A stretch of DNA of 64,000 nucleotides from Amycolatopsis roodepoortensis. Its GTDB lineage: Bacteria; Actinomycetota; Actinomycetes; Mycobacteriales; Pseudonocardiaceae. Both the position numbers and the translations under genes were made by a program. Numbering within the stretch: position 1 is the first letter of the stretch; each line of letters starts with the position of its first letter. This document shows positions 7,553 to 16,067 of this stretch, one piece after another. The stretch spans positions 248,001-312,000 of the forward strand of contig NZ_JADBEJ010000004.1 of the NCBI RefSeq assembly GCF_014873915.1, in the 5' to 3' direction. The notes beneath the pieces are model-generated. The model saw nothing but the letters and a program-made list of their open reading frames with translations, had not been told where the DNA came from and ran no database searches.

Positions 7553-9771
7553 TTCTCGCTTCCTCCGGGATCATTCGTGGCGGGAGTGAGCGCGAAGTTG
7601 TCGTCGAACACTCCCTCCGGGTCGTACTGGGACTTGAGCTCACGCAGCCGCGAAAGAGTCGCCGGTGGCCACGCCTCGGCGAGGCGTTCGGGCCGGAGAC
7701 CGGACTCGAAGCTGAGATAGAGGCCATCGAGGAAGGGACGCAGCTGGGCCCAGGCCTCGTCGACCACCTCGTCGGCGCCGCCCATCACCACGAGCGAGAA
7801 GTTCGCGTCGCGGTGGGCGTAGGCGGTGGCGTCCGCGGGGACGTCGGCGACGGCCCCGCCGACCGAGCGAAGCTGGAACCAGCCGATCGCGCCGCTCCGG
7901 ATCACGAGGGCGGCCGCCGCGGCGAACTCCGGGGTCACATGCCGGAGGAGGCCACTGCGGGAGACCGGCTCGCCGCGGGACAGCGGTGCGTCGTCGCTCG
8001 CGTTGTCCAGCACGGCCGCATAGGACGAGATGACGACGTCCTGGGCGTATATCGGAGAGATCGCGGCCAGCGGCTCCAGTCGAGCGAGCACGGTCTCCCG
8101 GTCCGCGGCGTCGACCATGGTGCGGCTCAGCGCCAGCGCCGGTCGCCCGGCTCGCGGAGGCGGCAGGATCACGAAGCTGGTGAGGTCACGCGGCGAGTCC
8201 TCGACCACCCGGCCCCACTCGACGAGGTAGCGCTCGAGATCGCTCGCATCCTGGGTGAGCTGGGCGAACGCGACCGCACCGACCTCGTCGACCTCGAACT
8301 CGAAGGCGGTGACGATCCCGAAGTTCGCGCCGGCGCCCCGGACCGCCCAGAACAGGTCCGTGTTCTCCGTTTCGCCGGCCCGGACGATGGACCCGTCCGC
8401 GAGCACCATCTCCACGGCCCGCAGGTGATCGATCGTCAGACCGTGCTCACGCGCGAGGTACCCGACGCCACCCGCGGTGGCCAGGCCGCCGACCCCGACG
8501 CCGCCGTAGTCGCCCGAGCTCAACGCCCAGCCGTAGGGTTCCAGCGCGACCGCCACCTCCGCCCAGCGCGCACCCGGCCCGATACGCACCCGGCGCGTCT
8601 TCTCGTCGAGCACCTCGATCGTGTTCATCAGCGACACGTCGATGACGATCCCGCCGTCGTTCGTGGAGCGTCCCGAGACCCCGTGCCCCGCGCTGCGGCG
8701 AGACAGGGGCACGCCGGGATGCCGGCGGGCGAACGCCAGCGCCTGCCTCACCTGCTCGTTCGTCGTGGCACGCAAGATGATCCCGGGCGCACCGCCCCGC
8801 AGATATCCGGACCGCAACCGCGCGTAGGCCAGATCCCCGGGCTCTACGACCTCGGCCATCCCCGGCGGAGTGCCCTCGTAGTCGATCCCCGGACGACGCC
8901 TGGCGAGCGCCGCGGAGCGGCGAATCCGTGCGCTCGACCAACCGTAGGGCAGCGCCGCGTCGACGGCGGCCCGCAGCGCGGGGGCGACGTCGTTCGCGAA
9001 CCGCGCCGCGACGTCCTCGGAGTCGGTGTCGAGCACGACGGTGCCCACCCCGTGGTCGACGACGAGTGGCAGCAGGTCGCTCACCCAGTCCGCCGCGGTT
9101 CCGGTGAACCTGCCCGTGCGCTCGCCGAAACCACCCCGGATCGTGACCAGCCTGCGGATCTCGCGGGGATCGCGACCCGCCCTGCGCGCTGTCTCGTCGA
9201 TCACCCGGTTGCCCTCCGCCAGCGCGGCGACGTCGCCGTCCGTCGACCACCCGTCGGCCTGCCGTCCCACCAGCCGCAGCACGTCCCGGCCCTGGCCATC
9301 CACGGTGATCGGCACGTCGTGTGCGGGCGCGGCCTTCTGCGCCCCGGCGAGGCGGTGGAAGCGGCCAGTGAATCGACCCAGGCCGCGGTCCAGGACGTTC
9401 CACAGCTCCCGGACGACGTCGATCGCTTCGCCGAGTGCGGTGTCGGTGCCGGCCGACGGCGGACCCGCGCGCAGAGCTAGTTCCACTCTGCCCTCGGCGA
9501 GCTGGTCCAGACTCGCGATCGCCCTCGCGAGCATCGCCGGCTGGTAGGCCGGCTGTGCCTCCACCGCCAGTCCGAGCGAGCCCGTCACCCCCGCGATCCA
9601 CGACGACACGGTCGACGGCTCGAGGTCGGTGCCTTCGGTTCCGGCCGGGATGACGAGCAGGTCCAGACCCCACTGCTCGGCCAGTCCGGCCCGCTGGGCC
9701 AGTTGGCCGGGTCCGCGGTCGGCGTTAGTGGTCAGGCGCAGCCCGAACCTCAGCCGGTGTCCGTAGTTCAC
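7549..9771 (-). CDS. Fusion: luciferase-like oxidoreductase + berberine-bridge-type FAD oxidase
   Basis: A 740-residue two-domain flavoprotein. Residues 1-265 are an LLM domain related to the next gene (GLDLLVIPAG, LAEGRVELALRAG, DVLRLVGRQADGW). After a linker, residues 310-740 form a PCMH-type FAD oxidase: RRSAGHGVSGRS contains His363 at the position that carries covalent 8-alpha-linked FAD in berberine-bridge enzymes, followed by GDYGGVGVGGLATAGGVGYLAREHG and a C-terminal YDPEGVFDDNF. The cysteine used for a second covalent bond in bicovalent members is absent, so a single attachment is expected. The joined halves suggest sequential oxidation and reduction on one substrate. No stop or frameshift separates them, so the fusion looks genuine. 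Confidence 0.88.
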   Translation of the reverse strand: MNYGHRLRFGLRLTTNADRGPGQLAQRAGLAEQWGLDLLVIPAGTEGTDLEPSTVSSWIAGVTGSLGLAVEAQPAYQPAMLARAIASLDQLAEGRVELALRAGPPSAGTDTALGEAIDVVRELWNVLDRGLGRFTGRFHRLAGAQKAAPAHDVPITVDGQGRDVLRLVGRQADGWSTDGDVAALAEGNRVIDETARRAGRDPREIRRLVTIRGGFGERTGRFTGTAADWVSDLLPLVVDHGVGTVVLDTDSEDVAARFANDVAPALRAAVDAALPYGWSSARIRRSAALARRRPGIDYEGTPPGMAEVVEPGDLAYARLRSGYLRGGAPGIILRATTNEQVRQALAFARRHPGVPLSRRSAGHGVSGRSTNDGGIVIDVSLMNTIEVLDEKTRRVRIGPGARWAEVAVALEPYGWALSSGDYGGVGVGGLATAGGVGYLAREHGLTIDHLRAVEMVLADGSIVRAGETENTDLFWAVRGAGANFGIVTAFEFEVDEVGAVAFAQLTQDASDLERYLVEWGRVVEDSPRDLTSFVILPPPRAGRPALALSRTMVDAADRETVLARLEPLAAISPIYAQDVVISSYAAVLDNASDDAPLSRGEPVSRSGLLRHVTPEFAAAAALVIRSGAIGWFQLRSVGGAVADVPADATAYAHRDANFSLVVMGGADEVVDEAWAQLRPFLDGLYLSFESGLRPERLAEAWPPATLSRLRELKSQYDPEGVFDDNFALTPATNDPGGSEK

Positions 9772-9847
9772 AGCACGTCGTAACGGGCCAGGCGGGCGTT
9801 CATGACCTCAGGCTGCACGACAACGTCCATGGGCGACAAATGGGACC

Positions 9848-9890
9848 TGACCTGGTCACAAAAGACGACTCACTCAGATATCATGACCGC
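9848..9890 (+). promoter_or_regulatory. Candidate operator and leaderless promoter of the HxlR gene
   Basis: A perfect 11-bp palindrome TGACC-T-GGTCA sits at 9848-9858. It overlaps a weak -35 (TCACAA, 9856-9861) spaced 17 bp from TATCAT (9879-9884), which lies seven bases before the HxlR ATG at 9891. That predicts a leaderless message with the palindrome placed for repression. The divergent flavoprotein operon starts at 9771, so both could be controlled from here. Confidence 0.5.
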
Positions 9891-10268
9891 ATGGCCAGCC
9901 TGCGACCGACCGACGAGTCCCCCGCCACCCCGGACCGCCCGGACGTCGACTACGAGCACATCGACGACGACGTGTGCCGCAGCTTCCAGCGCTCAGTCGA
10001 GATCGTGGGCAGAAAATGGAGCGCCGCAGTGCTCCTGGCGGCCATGCGGGGCACCCGCCGGTTCGTCGACTACCGCTCGCGGATCCCCGGAATCTCGAAC
10101 CAACTGCTGTCCCAGCGTCTCCGCGAACTCGAGAGCCACCAACTGATCGAGCGGGTCGTGGTACCGACGACGCCGGTCCAGATCACCTACCGGCCGACCG
10201 AGCGAGGCGCCAGCCTGATGCGTGTTCTGCACCCTCTCGTCGAGTGGAGTGCCAAGAACGGAGAATGA
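9891..10268 (+). CDS. HxlR-family winged-helix transcriptional regulator
   Basis: A 125-residue regulator from ATG 9891; the reading frame is open further upstream, but that would swallow the promoter. It has the HxlR core: VCRSFQRSVEIVGRKWSAAV, then GTRRFVDYRSRIPGISNQLL, LRELESHQLIERVVVPTTPV and YRPTERGASLMRVLHPLVEW. HxlR proteins often sense electrophiles, quinones or aromatic compounds through a conserved N-terminal cysteine, here Cys in the VCRSF segment. Divergent placement beside the flavin oxidoreductase pair makes that operon its likely target. Confidence 0.9.
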   Translation: MASLRPTDESPATPDRPDVDYEHIDDDVCRSFQRSVEIVGRKWSAAVLLAAMRGTRRFVDYRSRIPGISNQLLSQRLRELESHQLIERVVVPTTPVQITYRPTERGASLMRVLHPLVEWSAKNGE

Positions 10269-10280
10269 GCAACTTTCGCT

Positions 10281-10455
10281 CGGCGTGCCGATGACCTTGA
10301 CCCCGGCCGCGACGATCAGTTGCACGGCGGTGAACCCGACCATGCCGGAAGCGCCGTGGACAACCAGCGTGTCGCCTTCCCGCAAATCCAGCAGCGCCAG
10401 CGCCTGGACCGACGTGCCTCCCGCGGCAAGCAGACCCGCGAATCTGGCGATCGCC
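10281..10455 (-). pseudogene. Internal fragment of an MDR (quinone-oxidoreductase-like) enzyme
   Basis: The minus strand translates as FAGLLAAGGTSVQALALLDL, then REGDTLVVHGASGMVGFTAVQLI and AAGVKVIGTPSE: about 55 residues around the NADPH-binding loop of an MDR reductase. The frame then runs into the end of the HxlR gene with no family resemblance, and no GroES-like half is found upstream. It is a leftover of a deleted dehydrogenase. Confidence 0.7.
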
Positions 10456-10634
10456 GCTATTCTGGTTACGTCACAACGGTTTCGGGTCTCCTGGACGATC
10501 GTCTTCGCAGGCGGCTCGACGCCGCGATCAGCGAGCTAGTCCAGTGGGCCGAGTACCAGTCCGGCCCGGCAAGTCCTGAGAGTGAACGATCCTCCGGCGC
10601 CCGGAGCCTCGGCCGGACCTCCACCGAGGACCTG

Positions 10635-11247
10635 TGCCGGCCCCGCAAGAACAACCGCGGCGTCGCTGCCCCGCACACCGATCTGCCGACCGCGGTCCGC
10701 ATCCGCGACGGCGAACTCCTGGACGCCGTCGGGCACTTCTTCGCCGACCGCATCTTCGGCCCTGACCGTACGTCCATTCTGGAAGCCGACCTGGCCACTG
10801 TGGACGGCACTGCCGCGCGAATACGGGCTGAGGGCCGAGAGCGTCTACAACGACAGGTCGCCGAGATCGAACGCAAGCAAGAAGCCCTGCTCCGGCAAGC
10901 TCAAGACGGCGCACCCGACGATCCTTTGCGAAGGCTCTCAGACAGAGCTACAACGAGCTGGCGGCGAACAAAGAACACCGTTCAAGCCGAGGTGGCTCAG
11001 CTGGACGCGCAAGACATCGAGACTCCAGCACCACCCACGCCCTCGAACTTGAGCCTTCTGGACGCCGTCCCCTGATTGCGGGTCAACTTGGCCAGGGCTC
11101 CACAGGCCCTGCTTCAGACGCTCTTCGAGGTGACACGACTCACCGTCCAGTTGAACGGCATCGGCGACGTCGTGACGATCGGGGTTAGTCTGCCAGCAGA
11201 TCAAGTGCCCGCGATAACGGAAGCAGGAGAAAGGATCACAGACGCCA
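10635..11247 (+). pseudogene. C-terminal remnant of a large serine recombinase
   Basis: The zinc-ribbon/coiled-coil end of an actinobacterial serine recombinase is readable: CRPRKNNRG, then LLDAVGHFFADRIFGPDRTS, RERLQRQVAEIERKQEALLR and the tail PADQVPAITEAGERI. The catalytic resolvase domain is missing. An in-frame TGA (11073-11075) interrupts it after LLDAVP and the same frame resumes with family-like sequence. Around 10925-10975 another frame gives the expected AKALRQSYNELAANK, so two compensating indels have also occurred. The gene is dead. With the DUF2637 gene it suggests an old integrative element. Confidence 0.75.
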
Positions 11248-11266
11248 TGTCGGCTACCGAAATAGC

Positions 11267-11298
11267 AAAAAGCGCCGATCAAAATGATCGACGCTCTT
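11267..11298. terminator. Bidirectional-type hairpin terminator
   Basis: Arms AGCGCCGATCA (11271-11281) and TGATCGACGCT (11285-11295) pair with a single C/T mismatch around an AAA loop, flanked by an A-run on the left and CTTT on the right. The A-rich/T-rich flanks allow it to work in either direction. It sits after the recombinase remnant and before the DUF2637 gene. Confidence 0.6.
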
Positions 11299-11429
11299 TG
11301 CGTGAAGCCTGTATGTACCCCCGACGAGGTACGAGCAGCTTCCACCCAGGCTGACATAGCCCCTGAGCTGCAACTTTCCGCCACTGTCGAGGTGCCACGG
11401 CTCGGCCGCCGCCGCTCCGGAGGCGCCGC

Positions 11430-12131
11430 ATGAGCACGTCTCGCCGGGACCTTTCACTCTGGATCCAATGCGGCTGCACCGCCCTCGTCGCCCTCGGCGC
11501 CGCCTACGCCTCCTACATCCACGGACGCCAATTCGCGCTCCGATTCGGCGCCGACACGATGACCTCCTCCATCTGGCCACTCATCGTCGACGGCCTCCTC
11601 ACGACTGCGACCGTCGAACTCTGGAAACCCAGTCCTGAAGGCTCCAGCCGACGGGCTGCGTGGTCCGCGTTCGCCTTCGGCATCTCACTGTCCCTCTGCG
11701 CGAACATCGCTTCTGCTCCGGTGGCGAGCAGCTTCGGTGTCGCCGTCGCCGCCTGCCCACCACTCGCCCTGCTGCTCGCCGTCGAACTTCTCAACCGCGC
11801 CCTTAAACGCCACCGCAGCAAACTCACTGAGCCGATGCCCTCCCCCGGGGACTGCTTTCAAGCGAAGTCCGAAACCACCGATGCTCTCGCGTCGGCACCG
11901 GTCAGCCCCCTGCCGACGGCACCAGATCAGAGAGACCACCTAGCCAAGCCCACTGCCGAACAACTGATGTGGGCCCATTACCAGCGCGAGCACGCCCAAG
12001 GCCGAACACCGACCGGCGCCGATCTGGACCGCATCGCCGGAACACACAACTACGGACGCCGCGTCCTCCGAAAATGGCGCCACGAAGGCACGCTCCCGCA
12101 CACCACTCCAGCCGAAGCCGAAACCACATAG
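11430..12131 (+). CDS. DUF2637 membrane protein (actinobacterial mobile-element type)
   Basis: A 233-residue protein. The N-terminal half carries about four hydrophobic helices with the DUF2637 pattern SYIHGRQFALRFG followed by WPLIVDGLLTTATVELW. The C-terminal third is soluble and ends in a small helix-turn-helix-like unit (TPTGADLDRIAGTHNYGRRV). DUF2637 proteins are common on actinomycete integrative and conjugative elements, where related Spd proteins help intermycelial spread; the role here is inferred from that. ATG with GGAGG nine bases upstream. The neighbouring recombinase remnant supports a mobile origin. Confidence 0.8.
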   Translation: MSTSRRDLSLWIQCGCTALVALGAAYASYIHGRQFALRFGADTMTSSIWPLIVDGLLTTATVELWKPSPEGSSRRAAWSAFAFGISLSLCANIASAPVASSFGVAVAACPPLALLLAVELLNRALKRHRSKLTEPMPSPGDCFQAKSETTDALASAPVSPLPTAPDQRDHLAKPTAEQLMWAHYQREHAQGRTPTGADLDRIAGTHNYGRRVLRKWRHEGTLPHTTPAEAETT

Positions 12132-12368
12132 TCAGCGCGAAACGCCGCACAAGGCCCAAACGACGACATCGCAGAACCAACGTCCACACGCCGACGCTCC
12201 ACAACGAAACCTCGCCGAATCGCGCGCTGAAGCCCGGCCTATGACCACCAGGAGGGCACGACGACAATCAGACAGAAAACCCACCAGAATGACCGCAAAG
12301 ATCAGGTCAGTTAGTGCCGTCCGCTCGCAAGTGGCAATGGTCGGGTTGGGCCCACGAGAACGTGATCC

Positions 12369-12584
12369 TCACCTTGCCAGGGGCTCGAAGCTCTCAGAGG
12401 ACGTCAGGTCTGGGTAGCCGTCCGGAGCGCCCACCACCCGTTCATCGATGACGTGGACTTCGAAACGCCGGAGGTCGTAGCCTCCGGCTTCCCACGCCAT
12501 GTCACTTGTCTCGACGCGCCACTCACACCCGGTGAGACGCTCCCGCACCAGCCAGCCCAGCCCGTCCACCTCCTTGACCTGCAC
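12369..12584 (-). CDS. Small hypothetical protein
   Basis: A 71-residue frame with a GTG start whose composition is more protein-like than the shadow frames around it (aromatic and acidic residues such as EWRVETSDMAWEAGGYDL and VHVIDERVV). I do not recognise a family. It lies on the same strand as, and downstream of, the Shedu gene, in a stretch with no better candidate. It could be a shadow frame or a fragment. Confidence 0.25.
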   Translation of the reverse strand: MQVKEVDGLGWLVRERLTGCEWRVETSDMAWEAGGYDLRRFEVHVIDERVVGAPDGYPDLTSSESFEPLAR

Positions 12585-12733
12585 GTCACGCGGCGCTTGA
12601 CCACGAACCTAGCACGACAATAGAACACATGTTCGCATCCAGTTTCAGGCGGTCGGTCGTCGAAGAACGCCTCGGATGCCGACCTGCCCAGAGCACCGGC
12701 CGAGCGGGCCACCCAGCGCCTGGCCCTCCGGCG

Positions 12734-13966
12734 CTAAGTCTCCCGGGGAGCGACGTCGCCTTCAGCCATGGTGACGTGCCATTCCGCGCGGGCGAGGAGC
12801 TCGTCGAAGGTCACGACTTCGGGTTCGTGGAGCTGTCGCCGATACAGCTCGAAGGAGCGGATGCGGTCGCGATGATGCCCGCCGTCTTGTCCAAGAAGTT
12901 GGTCGAGGGAGCCGATGACCAGGAAAGCCCGGGGCTTGAGCATGTAGGTGAACCCGCCTGGCACGTCCGAGCCATCGGGAGCGACGTCTTGGAGGCGTTC
13001 ACCGATCTCGTTCACCGCGCGATGCACCGTGCCCTGCACCTGTGCCACTCCGCCGGCCAACTCATCAGAGGGCGGCCAGCAACCCGACCTGTACTCGCTG
13101 GCGGCCAGCAGTGCGGTTCGATGGGTCTTGATCTCGGCGAACACCATCGACTTGATCCGGCCGGAGGTACGGAGGAGAGCGTCGGCGCGCTTGCCCACGC
13201 TGACGACCGATGCGCCGGCGACGACCTGTTCCAGCTTCTGGTCACTCCATGACGTGAGCAACTGGCCGGTGAGCGGCACTCCGAGTATCCACGGGTTGTC
13301 CTCGAAGAACTTTTGCCACACTGCCTCCCGCCGCTTCCCGGGCGCTTGCTCGACCTCGGCGTCGAAATATGCGTCATCACTCAGCAGGCGCCGGAACTTC
13401 TGCAGCTGCCCACGGCGATGCGTCAACGCGATCACATCGCGTGCCGACTCATCATCGGAGATCAACTGTCGCAGCCGCGACGGGTCTTCACGATAGATTC
13501 TCGCCAACGACTCCGGATTGGCGAACAGCTCCCGCACCAGGGAGTCATCAACCCGTACGGTCTGCTCGCCATCGACCGGAATGCACTCAAGGGTGCGCAG
13601 CAGCTCCACCAGCCGTCCCGCTTCCGGCTGCCTCAGGTTCAGCCTGGTCTCCACCTTTCCCTGACCTTTGGCCGGCACCCGCTGCACCCAGAGCTCACGG
13701 ACGTTGCCAGCTTCCCGCGCGATCAACAGCTTGACTTGGTACCGGCCGGCCGGAGACTCGGAGACCAGCCACTGCTCTCCCTCAAGTTCCGCGGTTGTCT
13801 CCGCCTCGGGATCGAACACCTTGTACACGAACCGGGCGGGTTGGCCGTTGTCTGCGGAGTTCGGCCGTAAGATCGGGAAGCTGGCCGACGCATAGGTCCT
13901 GCTGGGAAGCCTGCCCTGCGCGTATGTCGTCGCGTCGACGCCTTCGCCCCACGGGTCTCCATTCAC
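12734..13966 (-). CDS. sduA: Shedu-type anti-phage defence nuclease SduA (DUF4263)
   Basis: A 410-residue protein whose C-terminal half is the Shedu PD-(D/E)XK nuclease domain. EAVWQKFFEDNPWILGVPL (about residues 214-232) introduces the domain. Asp262 in GKRADALL, Glu278-x-Lys280 in MVFAEIKTHR and Gln309 in GGVAQVQ fit the D...ExK...Q active site. The N-terminal 190 residues are a variable region with beta-rich segments, the usual layout for single-gene Shedu systems, which protect against phages. GTG start. There are no partner genes, as expected for Shedu. The neighbouring recombinase and DUF2637 remnants suggest it travelled on a mobile element. Confidence 0.82.
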   Translation of the reverse strand: MNGDPWGEGVDATTYAQGRLPSRTYASASFPILRPNSADNGQPARFVYKVFDPEAETTAELEGEQWLVSESPAGRYQVKLLIAREAGNVRELWVQRVPAKGQGKVETRLNLRQPEAGRLVELLRTLECIPVDGEQTVRVDDSLVRELFANPESLARIYREDPSRLRQLISDDESARDVIALTHRRGQLQKFRRLLSDDAYFDAEVEQAPGKRREAVWQKFFEDNPWILGVPLTGQLLTSWSDQKLEQVVAGASVVSVGKRADALLRTSGRIKSMVFAEIKTHRTALLAASEYRSGCWPPSDELAGGVAQVQGTVHRAVNEIGERLQDVAPDGSDVPGGFTYMLKPRAFLVIGSLDQLLGQDGGHHRDRIRSFELYRRQLHEPEVVTFDELLARAEWHVTMAEGDVAPRET

Positions 13967-14391
13967 GGTTCACACCCCGCTCCCTGCCCGGCCTCGAGTG
14001 ACCTCTGGCGACCGCTAGACCGTCGCCCTCAGTGGTCGGCGGCCCACTACCCGCCGTTACGGCGGTTACCACACCGAGACCGAATACCCGACAGCGGAGA
14101 CCGGAGCTGCGACCGTCCGCGACGCGGCGAACAAAGGCCGTCACAGCCTTCGCTGCCGACCACACGGTCTCAGTCGAGTTACGAACTTGGATAGTAGCCA
14201 CCCTTGTGTCGCAACCGGACATGACAGCCGTTCCTCAGTGCAGGGCTTACCACGATTCCCCTGACAGCAGCATAAATCAGCTTCCGCGAGTCCTACTAAG
14301 ACACTTCGTTGCCCGATGATCGATCGAGTTTCCTTCGGCAGCTTGGCTTATTGCGAGGAGGTTACTTAGCCGTGCGCTTACCCAGGCCGTG
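13967..14391. other. Gene-free region upstream of sduA and the ABC operon
   Basis: About 425 bp with no convincing gene. It contains a short perfect dyad CCGCC-N5-GGCGG (14051-14065) and one isolated copy of a BlaI-type palindrome (14180-14196). From about 14180 onward the DNA is less GC-rich than its surroundings. Confidence 0.5.
14180..14196. promoter_or_regulatory. Isolated BlaI-like palindrome (TACGA-N7-TAGTA)
   Basis: It matches nine of the ten defined positions of the TACTA-N7-TAGTA element found in the 33-63 kb block, with the same TACGA half as the site in front of blaI itself. It is about 215 bp upstream of sduA and 350 bp upstream of the ABC operon, in AT-richer DNA. A single near-match in 64 kb could be chance. 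Confidence 0.3.
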
Positions 14392-14420
14392 TTGACCTAT
14401 ACCCTATGGGGGCATACAGT
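14392..14420 (+). promoter_or_regulatory. Sigma70-type promoter of the amino-acid ABC operon
   Basis: TTGACC (14392-14397), a spacer of exactly 17 bp, then TACAGT (14415-14420): the best housekeeping-type promoter in this part of the window. It leaves a leader of about 120 nt before the lipoprotein start at 14550. Confidence 0.6.
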
Positions 14421-14549
14421 CCCACTCACTCGAGTGACGCGTAAGTGCACCACCACAGGGCCGCGCTTGACGCTCGGCGGCATCTCCGGACGCTGCCGGA
14501 CGGCAGCCGTGCGGCAACGCCGCAGGCCCTCGTTCGTGAGGGAGACGCT

Positions 14550-15386
14550 ATGCGAAAGTCACCAATCCATCTATCCCGTAGGACGTTCCTGTCCGCCGCC
14601 ATCATCGCGTCGGTCGGCTCCGCGGCGGCGTGTTCAAGTACTGCGTCTGGCGATGTCCTCCAAAAGCTGCGAAGCGGTGGCAAGATCCGTGTCGCACTCA
14701 CACAGGCGAATCCACCATGGAACTTCGTCGACGGATCGGGTGCCCCGGCGGGGTACGACGTCGACGTGGCGCACGACGTGGCTCGGCGGCTGGGCGCCAG
14801 TGGCGTCGAGTTCGTGCAGGCCAGCTTTCAGACCTTCATCGAGGGCGTGAAGGCCGACCGGTTCGACATGGTCATCTCCGGGCAGACCATCACCGCCGAA
14901 CGCAAACAGCAAGTCGACTTCTCGCGTCCCTACGCGGTCAACGGCATCTCGATCTTCGTCGCCACTGGGAATACTTCGATCAGTTCACTTGCCGACCTGA
15001 CGGGGAAAGCGGTCGCGGTGTCGGCGGGAACCACTCAACACAAGTACGCCACGGAGAAGATCCAGGACGTACGCGTGAAGACCTACGACAACGCCACGCT
15101 CGGCCTCACGGACCTGTCCCGTGGCAACGCCGACGCCATGCTGGTCTCCCGCTTCCAGGGTGTCTACCTGGCGGGCAAGAACGGTCTGAGCGTCCAGCCG
15201 GTCGGCCCTCTGCTCGAAAGCGAGGTCAACGGGATGTCCTTCCGGAAGGATTCCACTGCCCTGAAGCAGGCTGTCGACAAGGCGATCGACGAGATGATCG
15301 CGGATGGGACGCTCACGCGGTTTTCCCAGCAGTGGCTGGGCGGTTTGGACATGGCGGCCGAACTGAAGGCGCTGCCCGCAGGTTGA
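14550..15386 (+). CDS. Polar amino-acid ABC transporter substrate-binding lipoprotein
   Basis: A 278-residue periplasmic-binding-type receptor (SBP family 3). The N-terminus is SRRTFLSAAIIASVGSAAAC: a twin-arginine-like signal with Cys28 as lipobox cysteine. The mature part has the family features IRVALTQANPPWNF, GYDVDVAHDVARRLG, FDMVISGQTITAERKQQVDF and the hinge segment LADLTGKAVAVSAGTTQ. ATG 14550 is preferred because GAGGGAGA precedes it; the frame is open upstream but without signal-like sequence. It is the first gene of a four-gene operon and delivers substrate to the permease that follows. The polar amino acid bound is unknown. Confidence 0.9.
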   Translation: MRKSPIHLSRRTFLSAAIIASVGSAAACSSTASGDVLQKLRSGGKIRVALTQANPPWNFVDGSGAPAGYDVDVAHDVARRLGASGVEFVQASFQTFIEGVKADRFDMVISGQTITAERKQQVDFSRPYAVNGISIFVATGNTSISSLADLTGKAVAVSAGTTQHKYATEKIQDVRVKTYDNATLGLTDLSRGNADAMLVSRFQGVYLAGKNGLSVQPVGPLLESEVNGMSFRKDSTALKQAVDKAIDEMIADGTLTRFSQQWLGGLDMAAELKALPAG

Positions 15387-15420
15387 GGAGTTCGTCAACA
15401 CGTGTGGTGAGGAGGAAATC

Positions 15421-16065
15421 GTGGACCTGCTGGCCGGCGCGTTCCCGATGTTGTTGCAGGGGCTGGGTGTCACTGTCCTACTCGGCGTGGCATCTTTCGT
15501 TTTCGGATCCATTCTTGGTGCTCTGATCGCTCTCGCCCGTATTTCCGGTTTCCGGGCGCTTAGGGCTGTGGCGATCTCCTACGTCTCGGTGTTCAGGGGA
15601 ACTCCTCTGCTGATCCAGATCATGTTGCTCTACTTCGGACTTCCGCAGCTCGGGATCCAATTGGCACCGATCCCCTCGGCAATCCTGGCATTGACATTGT
15701 TCTCCGCGGCCTACCTGAGTGAGAACTTCCGCGGCGGGATCCTTGGTGTCGACAAGGGACAGTGGGAAGCGTCGTCGTCGATCGGCATGCCGTACTGGCG
15801 GACGTTCCGGCGAATCGTCTTCCCACAGGCGATCAGGATCGCGACCCCAGCCGTGGGTAGCCGATTCATCGCACTGATGAAGGACACATCGCTCGCATCC
15901 GCGGTCACCGTGGTCGAGCTGACGCGGGTCGCGGAAAGCGTAGGCAACGCCAGTTTCCGCTACATGGAAGCATTTCTGGTCGCGGCCTTGATGTACTGGA
16001 TGATCAACACGGTGTTGTCCATCGGGCAGGGAATGCTCGAAAGGCGGCTGGGAAGGGCGTATTGA
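15421..16065 (+). CDS. Amino-acid ABC transporter permease
   Basis: A 214-residue HisM/GlnP-type membrane subunit with five hydrophobic segments. The EAA-type loop that docks the ATPase is [20 protein letters not shown] followed by [10 protein letters not shown]. The early segment [19 protein letters not shown] is diagnostic of polar amino-acid permeases. It starts at GTG 15421 after GAGGAGG, 34 bp downstream of the lipoprotein gene. No second permease is present, so the transporter is probably a homodimer of this subunit. Confidence 0.92.
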   Translation: MDLLAGAFPMLLQGLGVTVLLGVASFVFGSILGALIALARISGFRALRAVAISYVSVFRGTPLLIQIMLLYFGLPQLGIQLAPIPSAILALTLFSAAYLSENFRGGILGVDKGQWEASSSIGMPYWRTFRRIVFPQAIRIATPAVGSRFIALMKDTSLASAVTVVELTRVAESVGNASFRYMEAFLVAALMYWMINTVLSIGQGMLERRLGRAY

Positions 16066-16067
16066 GC

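Noticed and set aside
7813..9480. A 555-codon open frame antisense to the flavoprotein fusion
   Set aside because: No family features; typical mirror frame of a high-GC gene.
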